DNA of 64,000 nt from Deltaproteobacteria bacterium (GCA_018266075.1 JAFEBB010000006.1:1-64000), one strand, 5' to 3'; numbered from the stretch's first letter, positions 42,055 through 51,286 are shown. Notes: generated by a model from the letters alone, not told the origin. Made by a program: numbers and translations.

Positions 42055-44529
42055 GTGCACCAGGGCATGCTCAAGAAGCTGCTTCGGCCATCGGCGTTCA
42101 AGGTTGCGCTCGCGCTGGGGCTCGTCTTCGCCGCGCTGCACTTCTGCCGCCGCACCGGGCTCATCAGCGCGTACTACCTGGACCTCGTCGAATCCAAAGC
42201 CATCGACGTGAAGTTCCGCTGGCGCGGGCCGCTGCCGCTCTCGCACAAGGTCGCGCTCGCGGAGATCGACGACCGCGCCGTGCAGGCCTACGGGCTCTGG
42301 CCGTGGAACCGCGCGCTGGTGGCCGAGGCGGTGCAGAAGCTCGTCGACGACGGCGCCGCGGCCGTCGGTCTGGACATGGTCTTCTCCGACCCGGATCGGA
42401 ACTCGGCGTACCTCACGCTCTCCAGCTTGAAGGACAAGCTCGGCGCGCCCGACCCGGAGCTCGAAGCCAGGCTCAAGGCCGTGCTCGCCAAGGCACCCGC
42501 AAACTTGAAGGGCGAGCTCCAGCCCGCGGTCGACGCGGCGCTGCGCGAGCACGCCCGCCTCGCCGACGATCGCGAGCTCGTTTCGCACGCGGTGGGCAAG
42601 GCGCCCGACGCCGTGCTGCACGACGCCTTCGACAAGGACAGCGACACAGTGGTGCTCGGCACCATCGGCCTCGACGATGAGGCGACGCGCGCCTTCCAGC
42701 CCGCGGTGATCGAGGACTGGCAGCGCGCGACGCGCAGCTCGTTGGTGACGCAGGCCTTCGTGATGGTGAACCGCGCGCCCAAGCCGCTCCAGACCAAGGT
42801 GAACTGGAAGAACGTGGTGCACGACGCCGCGGTGCAGGCCTGGCTGCCGTCGATCAGCAGCGACGGCTTGCACTACGGCTCGTTCGCGATGTCGAGCGAC
42901 CTCGACGGCACCATGCGTCGCTACGCGCCGCTGCGCATGGTGAACGACGGCTTCTTCCCCTCGCTCGCGGTGGCGGCGGTCTCGCGCATCGGCGGCTTTC
43001 CGCCGCGCCCGCTGCAGAGCCCGGTGGAGAAGACCGGCCTCGAGGGCGTGGCCGTGAATGTCGGCGCGGACGACGCCATCGTGCCCGTCGACGCCTTCGA
43101 TGGCAGCAAGATGCTCATCAACTGGCTCGGGCCGAACGAGTCGTGGTGGCACGCGCCCACCGACCGCGGCGCCGACGGCAAGCCGCTCTGCGAGGGCGCC
43201 ACCTGCGACCGGGTGAGCATGGCCGACGTGCTCTCCGGCAAGGCCGATCCGAAGATCGTCAAGGACAAGGTCGTGTTCGTGGGCGTCACCGCGCTCGGCG
43301 ACTACGACCAGCGCGTCACGCCCTTCACGCCCTTCGGCCCCGGCGTCTACGTGCACATGAACGTGGCCGAGGACATGCTCAGCGGCCGCTTCCTCACCCA
43401 CGGCTCGGAGCTCACGCTGGTGGAGTGCGGGCTGCTCCTGGGCATCGCGCTGCTGCTGGGCCTGCTCATCCCGCGGCTGAACCTCACCGCTCAGCTCGCC
43501 ACCGTGCCCATCGGCTTGGGCGGCTATTTGGGCAGCAACGTCTTCCTCTTCAACCACGGCACGCAGCTCTTCACGGTCACGCCGCTCATCGAGATCGCCG
43601 CGGTGATCTTCGGCGTCGTCTTCTTCCAGTACTTCACCGTCGACGCCGAGAAGCGCCAGGTGCGCACCGCGTTCCAGTACTACCTCACCGAGAGCGTGAT
43701 GACGGAGATGTTGAAGGATCCGTCGAAGCTCAAGCTGGGCGGGCAGAAGAAGAACTTAACCGTTCTGTTTAGCGACATCCGCGGCTTCACCACGCTCTCG
43801 GAGATGCTCGAGCCGAGCGAGGTCGTGCGCCGACTCAACGAGTACCTCACGCCCATGACCAACCTGGTCTTCAAGACCGGGGGCACGCTCGACAAGTACA
43901 TGGGCGACGCCATCATGGCCTTCTGGGGCGCGCCGGTGGACCAGCCCGATCACGCGCTCCGGGCCTGCGAGACGGCCGTGGCCATGCTCAAGGAGCTGCA
44001 CGCGCTGCGCGCCAAGTGGAAGGCCAAGGGCGAGGCCGACATCGACATCGGCATCGGTCTCAACTCCGGCGACATCCACGTGGGCAACATGGGCAGCGAC
44101 AACCGGTTCGACTACACCGTCATCGGCGACGACGTGAACCTCGCCAGCCGCCTCGAGGGCACCAACAAGAGCTACGGCACCCGGGTGATCATCGGCGAGA
44201 ACACCTACGCGCAGGTGAAGGGCAAGGTCGTCGCGCGCGAGCTCGGCGGGGTGATGGTGAAGGGCAAGAAGAAGCCCGTCACCATCTACGAGCTGCGCGA
44301 CATGGGCGCGCCCGGCCCGACCGAGGCCGCGACCATCGCCGCGTTCGAGAAGGGCCTCGTGGCCTACCGCGCGCGCGACTGGGACGGCGCCGAGGCCTGC
44401 TTCCACGAGGTCATGAAGACCTGGGCCAACGACGGCCCGAGCGAGAAGTACCTCGAGGACATCGCCGACAAGCGCGCCCACCCGCCCGACGCCGGCTGGG
44501 ACGGCGTGTACGTGATGAAGACCAAGTAG
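42055..44529 (+). CDS. CHASE2-domain adenylate cyclase (class III)
   Basis: The 824-residue membrane protein has an N-terminal anchor (about 17-30), a periplasmic CHASE2 sensor domain (about 40-420), three or so membrane helices (about 455-525) and a cyclase domain (about 550-750). Metal ligands are D574 (FSDIRGF) and D618 (DKYMGD); K614 is the adenine-selecting Lys, and VIGDDVNLASRLEG carries the second half of the base pocket and the transition-state Asn/Arg. So it should make cAMP in response to an extracytoplasmic signal. The last 70 residues look like a TPR-like helical tail. A GTG at 42055 or ATG at 42067 starts it. Confidence 0.95.
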   Translation: MHQGMLKKLLRPSAFKVALALGLVFAALHFCRRTGLISAYYLDLVESKAIDVKFRWRGPLPLSHKVALAEIDDRAVQAYGLWPWNRALVAEAVQKLVDDGAAAVGLDMVFSDPDRNSAYLTLSSLKDKLGAPDPELEARLKAVLAKAPANLKGELQPAVDAALREHARLADDRELVSHAVGKAPDAVLHDAFDKDSDTVVLGTIGLDDEATRAFQPAVIEDWQRATRSSLVTQAFVMVNRAPKPLQTKVNWKNVVHDAAVQAWLPSISSDGLHYGSFAMSSDLDGTMRRYAPLRMVNDGFFPSLAVAAVSRIGGFPPRPLQSPVEKTGLEGVAVNVGADDAIVPVDAFDGSKMLINWLGPNESWWHAPTDRGADGKPLCEGATCDRVSMADVLSGKADPKIVKDKVVFVGVTALGDYDQRVTPFTPFGPGVYVHMNVAEDMLSGRFLTHGSELTLVECGLLLGIALLLGLLIPRLNLTAQLATVPIGLGGYLGSNVFLFNHGTQLFTVTPLIEIAAVIFGVVFFQYFTVDAEKRQVRTAFQYYLTESVMTEMLKDPSKLKLGGQKKNLTVLFSDIRGFTTLSEMLEPSEVVRRLNEYLTPMTNLVFKTGGTLDKYMGDAIMAFWGAPVDQPDHALRACETAVAMLKELHALRAKWKAKGEADIDIGIGLNSGDIHVGNMGSDNRFDYTVIGDDVNLASRLEGTNKSYGTRVIIGENTYAQVKGKVVARELGGVMVKGKKKPVTIYELRDMGAPGPTEAATIAAFEKGLVAYRARDWDGAEACFHEVMKTWANDGPSEKYLEDIADKRAHPPDAGWDGVYVMKTK

Positions 44530-44543
44530 CGCTTCGCCAGAAG

Positions 44544-44559
44544 CGTGACGGCCGTCACA
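44544..44559. promoter_or_regulatory. CRP-like operator between the cyclase and the Crp-type gene
   Basis: The site cGTGAcggccgTCACa matches the CRP consensus TGTGA-N6-TCACA at nine of ten fixed positions; the core gtgacggccgtcac is a perfect 14-bp palindrome. It ends 86 bases before the start of the Crp-family gene, and a TTTAAT box lies at 44588-44593. Autoregulation of the cassette is the likely role (inference). Confidence 0.6.
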
Positions 44560-44645
44560 TCGTGCGGACAGCGCGCGTCGACGGGTGTTTAATTGATCTG
44601 TTGGGGGACGGGTGGTGTACTCGGCAGCAGGAGTTTTGCGCCCTC

Positions 44646-45290
44646 ATGGCCGATGATTCCCTCTTCAGTCGCTTCGGCCGCGAGTTCCCTGTCGGAACCG
44701 TGCTCTTTCACGAGGGCGAGGTCGGCAAGGAGATGTACGTCATCCAGAGCGGGCGCATCACCGTCAGCAAGAAGGTCCGCGACGTGGAGAAGGTGCTGGG
44801 CACGCTCGGCCAGGGCGAGTTCGTGGGCGAGATGGCCATCATCTCCAACAAGCCCCGCTCGGCCACGGCCGTCGTCGCCGACGCCGCCAAGCTCCTGGTG
44901 ATCGACTCCAAGACCTTCGAGGCCATGGTGCGCGCCAACGCGGAGATCGCGGTGCGCATGATCAAGAAGCTCACCGAGCGCCTTCAGGAAGCCGACCGGC
45001 AAATTGAAAATCTGCTCCTGGCAGACCCGACTTCACGCGTGGTGCACTACCTGATGCACCAGGGCGCCGCGCGCGGTGCCGAGGGCGGGGCGGGCCTCCA
45101 CCTCGAGTTCAACGTGAAGGACCTGCCCACCGTGCTCGGCCTGCGCGAGGAGCAGATCCGCGACACGCTCATCAAGCTGGAGAAGGGCAAGCTGGCGACG
45201 CTCGACTCGGACGGGGTGAACATTCCGAGCCTGCAGAAGCTGAAGGAGTATCTGGATTTCTTGGAGATGAAGGCGAAGTTCAGCGAGTAG
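44646..45290 (+). CDS. Crp/Fnr-family cAMP receptor-type regulator
   Basis: The 214-residue protein has an N-terminal cNMP-binding domain (about 10-120) with the phosphate cassette FVGEMAIISNKPRSATAVV (GE...R.A), a long dimer helix (about 105-135) and a C-terminal winged helix (VKDLPTVLGLREEQIRDTLIKLE). The cassette is intact, so it should bind a cyclic nucleotide. It sits between the adenylate cyclase and a phosphodiesterase gene, with a CRP-like palindrome upstream. The second gene starts 19 bases after its stop. Confidence 0.93.
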   Translation: MADDSLFSRFGREFPVGTVLFHEGEVGKEMYVIQSGRITVSKKVRDVEKVLGTLGQGEFVGEMAIISNKPRSATAVVADAAKLLVIDSKTFEAMVRANAEIAVRMIKKLTERLQEADRQIENLLLADPTSRVVHYLMHQGAARGAEGGAGLHLEFNVKDLPTVLGLREEQIRDTLIKLEKGKLATLDSDGVNIPSLQKLKEYLDFLEMKAKFSE

Positions 45291-45309
45291 GAATGGGGTG
45301 GCCGTCTCG

Positions 45310-46074
45310 ATGAAGCTGCGCGTCCTTGGATGTCACGGCGGTGAGCTGCCCAAGCACCGCACCACGTGCTTCCTCATCGACGGCGTCCTGGCACTGGACG
45401 CCGGCGCGCTGACGCAGTCCTTGTCGCTCGAGGAGCTCGACAAGGTCGACGACATCATCGTCAGCCACTCGCACTTCGACCACGTGAAGGACCTGCCGCT
45501 GCTCGCCGACTTGATGGTCGGCCGCCGCGACACGCCCGTGGTCATCCACGCCTCCACCGAGTGCGCGCGCACCTTGCGCGACAACATGTTCAACAACGCG
45601 CTCTGGCCGGACTTCACCCAGATCCCGACCCGAAAGAACCCGGTCTTCAAGATCAAGCCGTTCAAGGCGGGCGCGAGCTTCAAGGTCGGCAAGTACGACG
45701 TGCGCACCGTGCCGGTGACGCACCCGGTGGAGAGCTGCGGGTTCGTGGTCTCCAACGGCAGGAGCGCGGTGGCCATGAGCGGCGACACCGGGCCCACCGA
45801 CAAGCTCTGGGACCTGCTCAACGCGACCAAGAACTTGAAGGCCGTGCTCCTCGAGGCCAGCTTCCCCAACCAGCTGCAGGGGCTCGCGGACATCAGCGGG
45901 CACCTCACCCCGAACACGGTGCGCAGCGAGCTCTCCAAGTTCCACGCGCGCAACGGCGCGGCGGTGATGCTGTACCACCTCAAGCCCGCATTCGTGCCCC
46001 AGCTCAAGAAGGAGCTGAAGAGCCTGGATGTGGGCGCGCAGGTGCTCGAGCTCGATCAGATCTTCGAGTTCTGA
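45310..46074 (+). CDS. MBL-fold cyclic-nucleotide phosphodiesterase-like protein
   Basis: From the ATG at 45310 the protein has 254 residues with a metallo-beta-lactamase fold. The metal motif HSHFDHVKDLP (HxHxDH) is at about 53-63, other ligands lie in VTHPV, SGDTGPTD and the final YHLKP. The overall pattern matches class II cNMP phosphodiesterases (CpdP/PDE1 type). With the upstream cyclase and receptor it would hydrolyse cAMP and close the loop. A GTG 12 bases earlier is the other possible start. An alternative substrate cannot be excluded. Confidence 0.85.
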   Translation: MKLRVLGCHGGELPKHRTTCFLIDGVLALDAGALTQSLSLEELDKVDDIIVSHSHFDHVKDLPLLADLMVGRRDTPVVIHASTECARTLRDNMFNNALWPDFTQIPTRKNPVFKIKPFKAGASFKVGKYDVRTVPVTHPVESCGFVVSNGRSAVAMSGDTGPTDKLWDLLNATKNLKAVLLEASFPNQLQGLADISGHLTPNTVRSELSKFHARNGAAVMLYHLKPAFVPQLKKELKSLDVGAQVLELDQIFEF

Positions 46075-46153
46075 GCGTTTTTCAAATTGTGTGAAGCTTC
46101 CCGGTCTGCCGCGCACCCAGCCGCGTGGGGACGACCGTCCAGGAGGCAGCACG

Positions 46154-46795
46154 ATGGCCAAGAATCGTAAGCCGAGGAAGCTGCTCATCGCGCGCGGTGG
46201 CATCGCCGCGATCGCGTTTGGCGGACACGTGGCCTGCGCCAACGGCGCGGACATCGGCAACAGCAGCAGCGGCGGTTTCGTGGCGGGCGCGGCAGCGACC
46301 GGGCCGAACACCACCGGGCCCACCGGCACGCTCTCGACCCAAGGCACCAACAGTTCCTCTTCGGCGTCGAGCACGTTGGGTACCAGCTCGTTTGGAAACA
46401 CGGCCATGGGCACGACCCTCGCGACCGGCTCCAGCGGGAGCGACGGCTCGAACGGCACCCAAGGCTCGGGCACGGTCTCGGGCTCCTCGGGCGCGTCGAG
46501 CTCCGGCTACGTGGGCACCGGCACCATCGGCACCGTGAGCAGCGCCAGCGACGGCACGGCCTCTTCCGGATCGGGCTCGACCGGCTTCCTCACGACGGGC
46601 GTCGTGGCCACCAGCGGCACCGGGACGAACTCGCAGGGCTCCGGCACCTCGGGCTCGGGCTCCGGTTCGTTTGGCGGTGCGGTCACTGGCTCCACCGTCG
46701 GCGGCATCTGCTCGCCCGACGACGGCGGCCCCGACTTCAACTGCTTCCCTGACGGTGGTCCGGACTCGACCACCGGCAGCGGGAGTACGACGTGA
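46154..46795 (+). CDS. Exported Ser/Gly/Thr-rich protein
   Basis: AGGAGG stands eight bases before the ATG at 46154. The 213-residue protein has a basic start (MAKNRKPRKLL), a short hydrophobic stretch and a possible export signal ending near HVACANG, though the lipobox is not standard. Residues 38-180 are almost only Ser, Gly, Thr and Ala. The C-terminus holds two cysteines in an acidic setting (ICSPDDGGPDFNCFPDGGPD). It overlaps the next gene as GTGA, so it is made together with a diiron protein. Function unknown. Confidence 0.75.
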   Translation: MAKNRKPRKLLIARGGIAAIAFGGHVACANGADIGNSSSGGFVAGAAATGPNTTGPTGTLSTQGTNSSSSASSTLGTSSFGNTAMGTTLATGSSGSDGSNGTQGSGTVSGSSGASSSGYVGTGTIGTVSSASDGTASSGSGSTGFLTTGVVATSGTGTNSQGSGTSGSGSGSFGGAVTGSTVGGICSPDDGGPDFNCFPDGGPDSTTGSGSTT

Positions 46796-47586
46796 GCGCC
46801 GAGATCTTCGAGCTCGAGCTGGCCGGCGGCGACGCCGAGAACCGGTACCGCGCGCTCCGTCCGGACATCGAGAGCATCGACTGGGATTCGCTTCGCACCG
46901 ACGACGCCACGCCCGCGCAGCTCGCTTTTGCGCGCGGACAGTGGACCGCGTCGTCGCTGCAGGAGTACGCCACCGCGGCCACCCACGCGGTGACGCTCAA
47001 CTTGCTGCTGCGCGCGCGCGTGCCGCTCGATCTCTCGGGCATGTTCTCCAGCTTCGGGCTCGACGAGATCGCGCACGCCGAGCTCTGCGCGCGCGTGGCG
47101 GAAGCGCTGGGAGGCGGTGCGCCGGTGAAGTACCAGCCCGACGCCGTCTTTGCGTTGCCGGGTGAAGTGGAGCGGCCGCTCTTCGCCGCCGCGGTGCGCG
47201 TGCTGCGCGACTGTTGCGTGGCCGAGACCATCGCGCAGGCGGTGCTCCGCGCGGGCGCAAAGGCGGCGACGCTGCCGGTGCTGAAGAGCGTGCACGGTTC
47301 GTTGGCACGCGACGAGGCCGCGCATGGCCGCTTCGGCTGGCTCTTCTTCGAGTGGGCTGCGCCACGCATGAGCGAGCCCGATCGCGCCGCGCTGGGCAGG
47401 CTGGCGAACGAAGAGCTCGCGCGACACCGCGACATCTGGAAGGTCCTCGAAAAGGACGCCGCGGGCTTCTCGGCGTGGAGCGTGTGCGGCGACCTCGAAG
47501 TGGAGGGCTATGTCGCTGCCGCGCAGCGCGCGGTGGAGCGGCTCGTGCGTCCGGGCTTCGCGCGCGTCGGCCTGGCGCTCGACTAG
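46792..47586 (+). CDS. Ferritin-like diiron protein
   Basis: The 264-residue all-helical protein keeps all ligands of a ferritin-like diiron centre: Glu 58 (LQEY), Glu 92 and His 95 (DEIAH), Glu 145 (AETI) and Glu 175 and His 178 (DEAAH), that is E, ExxH, E, ExxH. This suggests an oxidase or oxygenase rather than an iron store, because of its length. There is no signal peptide. The GTG start overlaps the stop of the Ser/Gly-rich gene, so the two are co-translated. It ends by sharing CTAG with a convergent gene. The substrate is unknown. Confidence 0.85.
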   Translation: MSAEIFELELAGGDAENRYRALRPDIESIDWDSLRTDDATPAQLAFARGQWTASSLQEYATAATHAVTLNLLLRARVPLDLSGMFSSFGLDEIAHAELCARVAEALGGGAPVKYQPDAVFALPGEVERPLFAAAVRVLRDCCVAETIAQAVLRAGAKAATLPVLKSVHGSLARDEAAHGRFGWLFFEWAAPRMSEPDRAALGRLANEELARHRDIWKVLEKDAAGFSAWSVCGDLEVEGYVAAAQRAVERLVRPGFARVGLALD

Positions 47587-48680
47587 AACGCCGCCATTCC
47601 CACCACGCCGGCCATCACGCCCTGGCCGCTCTGCGCGCCCACGAAGAAGCCGCCGCGCGTGGGCCCGAGCCCGCTCATCAACGCGCCCGTCGCGCCCAGC
47701 TTGCCGCTCACGCTCTCGCGCCAGAGCACGCTGTGCAGCCGAAACGCGCCCGCATGCGCCACCGCCTCGAGGCTCCACACTGGCGGCCCCGTGGGCGGAT
47801 CGTGCCAGCCCACGGCGCCATCGAGGTTCGCGCTCTCGAGGCGGAGCCGCAGCTGTCGCTCGGGCAAGAGGCCCTGGGTGCCGCCGCGCTGGGCGGTGAC
47901 CGCGCCCTCGATGGACACGTCGCGCACGAAGCTCACCGTCGGCTCGAAGCGCATGAGGTGCAGCCGCGACGAGAGATCCACCGCGGCGTTCTTCAGTCCC
48001 GGATCGCAGTGCAGCGCCACGGCCTGATCGAGCGCGCCACCGAAGAGCGTGACGTGCCCGCGCGGCGCCAGGCCCAGCGCGCTCGCCCGCGCCGTGCCCA
48101 TCCTCGCCACCACGGCCGCGGCCAGGAGCGCCGCGACACCGCGGGTGGACCAGAGCGCGCTCTCGCTCTCGCCAAAGAGCGAGCGCTCGGTGCGCATGAG
48201 CAGGCTGTTGTGCGAGGTCGCCAGCCGTCCAAGATCACGGAGCCGGACAGCGCCCGCGTCGGCCGTCTCCGGGGCGAGCAGGCTTCCCAGCGTGCCGCCG
48301 AGCGGGAGCGCCGCGAGCGGGGCATCGAGCGCCGGCGCTCGCAGGACGTCGAGGTCGCGGGTGGTCGCCCCGGGAGCGAGCGCCGGTGCGCCTGCCCGCA
48401 GCGCCACGCCCACGGACGACGCCTTCAGCCCATGCGGCTGGCCGAGCCCTTGGGGGCGGCCGAGGTCCATCAACAGCCCTTCGAATGTGGGCGCGTCGGG
48501 GAGCATCAGCGCCGGCGGACTCGGCTTGGGCGCCGGCGCGTCGGTCGGATGCTGCGGCTGCGCAGGGTCGGGAAGGAGCGGCTCGCGGAGCGTCGGCGCG
48601 TCCAGCGCATGGGCTCCGAGCGGCGCGCCGAGCGCACCGCAGAGCAGGAGCCCGAGTGTCCATCGCGCCAGCCTCCGCAC
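47583..48680 (-). CDS. Exported protein of unknown function
   Basis: The 365-residue protein has a clear signal peptide cut near AHA-L (about residue 25), then a Pro-rich stretch (about 30-70). The rest has beta-strand alternation but no motif I recognise; the segment LESANLDGAVGWHDPPTGPP and the end SGQGVMAGVVGMAAF are Gly-rich. It could be an outer-membrane or periplasmic protein. It shares its stop-codon bases with the convergent diiron gene. I cannot assign a role. Confidence 0.7.
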   Translation of the reverse strand: MRRLARWTLGLLLCGALGAPLGAHALDAPTLREPLLPDPAQPQHPTDAPAPKPSPPALMLPDAPTFEGLLMDLGRPQGLGQPHGLKASSVGVALRAGAPALAPGATTRDLDVLRAPALDAPLAALPLGGTLGSLLAPETADAGAVRLRDLGRLATSHNSLLMRTERSLFGESESALWSTRGVAALLAAAVVARMGTARASALGLAPRGHVTLFGGALDQAVALHCDPGLKNAAVDLSSRLHLMRFEPTVSFVRDVSIEGAVTAQRGGTQGLLPERQLRLRLESANLDGAVGWHDPPTGPPVWSLEAVAHAGAFRLHSVLWRESVSGKLGATGALMSGLGPTRGGFFVGAQSGQGVMAGVVGMAAF

Positions 48681-48791
48681 ATTGCGCCCCGTCTCCCTCC
48701 AAACCCACGGCCAAGGTAGGCACCGCAGTCCCTGTCACCGCTCCGCAGCCCGCAAGGGCGTCGAGCGGCCCGTCGGAGCGCCCCGTCGGTC

Positions 48792-48820
48792 TGGCAGGCG
48801 CTCGGCAACGGGTGTAGGGT
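48792..48820 (+). promoter_or_regulatory. Possible accD promoter
   Basis: TGGCAG (48792-48797) and TAGGGT (48815-48820) are 17 bases apart. They lie upstream of the AGGAG ribosome site and the accD start at 48848. The -35 match is weak. Confidence 0.3.
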
Positions 48821-48847
48821 CCGCCGCCCCGCAGGAGCGCTTTCTCG

Positions 48848-49690
48848 ATGGCGTGGTTCACCAAGAAGGCCGAGCCCAAGGTCGCCGCCGGTCCCGACAA
48901 GAAGAGCCGCATGGAAGGGCTCTGGACCAAGTGCGACAAGTGCGAGGAGATCCTCTACCGCCAGGAGCTGGAGCGGAACTGGAACGTCTGCCCGCTCTGC
49001 GGCCACCACATGCCCTGGCCCGCGCGCGCCCGGCTGCAGGCCCTCCTCGACGACGGCGTCTTCCAGGAGCTCGACACCGAGCTCGCCAGCGAGGATCCGC
49101 TCCAGTTCAGCGACTCCAAGAAGTACCGCGACCGCCTCAAGAGCACGCGCAAGAACCTCGAGGAGAACGACGCCTTCATCTCCGGGCTGGGCCGCATCAA
49201 CGGCCATCCGGTGTCGGTGGGCTGCTTCAACTTCGAGTTCATGGGCGGCTCGATGGGATCCGTCGTCGGCGAGAAGGTGACGCGGGTGTTCGAGCGCGCC
49301 TTCGAGCAGCGCTGCGCGGCCATCGTGTTCAGCGCCTCGGGCGGCGCGCGCATGCAGGAGGGCATCTTTTCGCTGATGCAGATGGCCAAGACCTCCGCCG
49401 CCATCAACCGCTTCCGCGAGGTCCGCAAACCCTACATCTCGGTGATGTTGCACCCGACCACCGGCGGCGTGGCCGCGAGCTTCTCCTGGCTGGGCGACGT
49501 GATCATCGCCGAGCCGAACGCGCTCATCGGCTTCGCCGGGCCACGCGTGATCGAGCAGACCATCCGCCAGAAGCTCCCCGAGGGCTTCCAGCGCAGCGAG
49601 TTCCTCATCGAGAAGGGGATGATCGACGGCATCGTCCCGCGCAAGGAGCTCCGCGACCGGCTCATCCAGCTGCTCGGACTCCTGGATTAG
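48848..49690 (+). CDS. accD: Acetyl-CoA carboxylase carboxyltransferase subunit beta
   Basis: The 280-residue subunit transfers the carboxyl group from biotin to acetyl-CoA in fatty acid synthesis. The N-terminal zinc ribbon (CDKCEE and CPLCGHH, about 29-53) and the crotonase-fold motifs [20 protein letters not shown] and [22 protein letters not shown] are intact. Length is normal. An AGGAG site precedes the ATG. It is followed by folC after a small Cys-cluster gene, the same accD-folC order found in many proteobacteria. Confidence 0.98.
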   Translation: MAWFTKKAEPKVAAGPDKKSRMEGLWTKCDKCEEILYRQELERNWNVCPLCGHHMPWPARARLQALLDDGVFQELDTELASEDPLQFSDSKKYRDRLKSTRKNLEENDAFISGLGRINGHPVSVGCFNFEFMGGSMGSVVGEKVTRVFERAFEQRCAAIVFSASGGARMQEGIFSLMQMAKTSAAINRFREVRKPYISVMLHPTTGGVAASFSWLGDVIIAEPNALIGFAGPRVIEQTIRQKLPEGFQRSEFLIEKGMIDGIVPRKELRDRLIQLLGLLD

Positions 49691-49694
49691 CGCC

Positions 49695-49973
49695 GTGGAG
49701 TGCACCAAGTGCGGCGCGTGCTGCGTCGCCCCGGACATCGCCGCGCTGGGCAAGCCGCTCGGGCTCGCGTGTCCGCACCTCGGGCCCGACAACCTGTGCC
49801 GTGTGTACGAGAGCCGGCCGCAGGTGTGTCGCGACTACGAGCCCGACGAGCTGTGTAACAAAATTGTTGCATCGACGCTCGACGCGCGCGTGAAGAACTA
49901 CCTCGAGATCTTCGATTTGCTCGACGAGGCGAACGAGCTTCGCCAGGCGCGCAAGCTGCCGGTGCTGAAATGA
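49695..49973 (+). CDS. YkgJ-type cysteine-cluster protein
   Basis: The 92-residue protein starts with GTG at 49695, four bases after the accD stop. It opens CTKCGACC and continues with ACPHL, NLCRVYESRPQVCRDY, the eight-Cys pattern of YkgJ-type proteins, which probably bind zinc or an Fe-S cluster. It overlaps folC by ATGA. Function unknown; the C-terminal half is a short helical tail. Confidence 0.88.
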   Translation: MECTKCGACCVAPDIAALGKPLGLACPHLGPDNLCRVYESRPQVCRDYEPDELCNKIVASTLDARVKNYLEIFDLLDEANELRQARKLPVLK

Positions 49974-51217
49974 ATCCGCACGCGTTCCTCGAGTCGCTGA
50001 CGCCGTCGACGATGAAGTTCGGGCTCGACCGCATGCGCGCGGCCGACGACGCGCTTGGCAATCCGTGGAAGAGCTACCGCACGCTGCACGTGGCGGGCAC
50101 GAACGGGAAGGGCAGCACCTGCGCGTTCGCCGAGGCGATCCTCACCGAGCACGGCGCGCGCGTGGGCGTGTACACCTCGCCGCACCTCGATCGCGTCAAC
50201 GAGCGCATCACCGCCAACGGCCGCGACATCAGCGACGCCGAGCTCGCCCGCGGCATCGACGCCATCTGCACCGCGTACCCGCCGGCTGCAGATCCGAAGC
50301 ATCCCGACACGCTGACCTACTTCGAGTTTCTGACCGCGCTCGCGTTCTGGCACTTCCAGCACGCGCGCGTGGACGTGGGCATCATCGAGGTCGGGCTCGG
50401 CGGCCGGCACGACGCGACCAACGTCATCACCGCGAACGCCTGCGCCATCGCGACCATCGGCTTCGATCACACCGAGTACCTGGGCAACACGCTCGCGAAG
50501 ATCGCGTCGGAGAAGGCCGGCATCCTGAAGCCCGGCGTGCCTGCCGCAGTGCTCACGCGCGAGCCCGAGGCGCTCGACGAAATCCAGCAGATCGCGAAGG
50601 AGCTCGGCGCGCCGCTCAAGCTGCACGGACGCGACTTCGAGATCACGGACGACTGGCTGCGGCTCGGCGAAGAGAAGTTCGGACCGGTGATGCTCGCGCT
50701 CGCCGGCGAGCACCAGAAGGGCAACGCCGCGCTCGCCGCACAATTGACGCGGCTCCTGCTCCCGAACATCGACGAGACCGCCATCGTGAACGGGCTCGCC
50801 ATGACCCACTGGCCGGGCCGGCTCGAGACCGTGAACGGCGTGCTCCTCGACGGCGCCCACAACGCCGAGGGTGCCCGGGCGCTCGCGATATATCTCGATA
50901 CCCTGGGCAAGCCGGTGCACCTGGTCTTCGGCGCGCTCGGCGACAAGGACGTCGCGGCGATGGTGGACAGCCTGGCGCCGCGGGCGAAGGCCGCCTACCT
51001 GGTCACGCCCGACAGCCCTCGCGCCCTCGCGCCGAGCGCCTATTTGCCTCGCATCGCAGAGCGGACGCGCGCCCAGGCGTTCGACTCGCTGGAGGCCGGA
51101 ATCCAAGCCGCGAGGGCCGCCGCTCGAGCAGACGGCGGCCAGGTGGTCGTGGCCGGCAGCCTGTACCTCGTGGGGCCTGCGCGTCGGCTACTGAGCATTG
51201 CGCTTGGCGCGGGGTGA
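49970..51217 (+). CDS. folC: Folylpolyglutamate/dihydrofolate synthase
   Basis: The 415-residue enzyme adds glutamate to folates (and to dihydropteroate). The Mur-ligase ATP site GTNGKGSTCAFAEAIL (about 43-58), YTSPHLDRVNERI, the central GRHDATNVI and the C-terminal LDGAHNAEGARAL are all present. Length is typical. It starts inside the stop of the cysteine-cluster gene (ATGA), after accD. Confidence 0.97.
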   Translation: MNPHAFLESLTPSTMKFGLDRMRAADDALGNPWKSYRTLHVAGTNGKGSTCAFAEAILTEHGARVGVYTSPHLDRVNERITANGRDISDAELARGIDAICTAYPPAADPKHPDTLTYFEFLTALAFWHFQHARVDVGIIEVGLGGRHDATNVITANACAIATIGFDHTEYLGNTLAKIASEKAGILKPGVPAAVLTREPEALDEIQQIAKELGAPLKLHGRDFEITDDWLRLGEEKFGPVMLALAGEHQKGNAALAAQLTRLLLPNIDETAIVNGLAMTHWPGRLETVNGVLLDGAHNAEGARALAIYLDTLGKPVHLVFGALGDKDVAAMVDSLAPRAKAAYLVTPDSPRALAPSAYLPRIAERTRAQAFDSLEAGIQAARAAARADGGQVVVAGSLYLVGPARRLLSIALGAG

Positions 51218-51286
51218 ACTGCCTTTTAGATTGGGGGTGCGGACGGGGGTCCGGCGCCAGCCCGGTGGCGCCCCGAGGGTCGCGTG

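Noticed and set aside
46085-46100. CRP half-site GTGTGAAGC before the Ser/Gly-rich gene
   Set aside because: The second half is absent; only the site at 44544-44559 is convincing.
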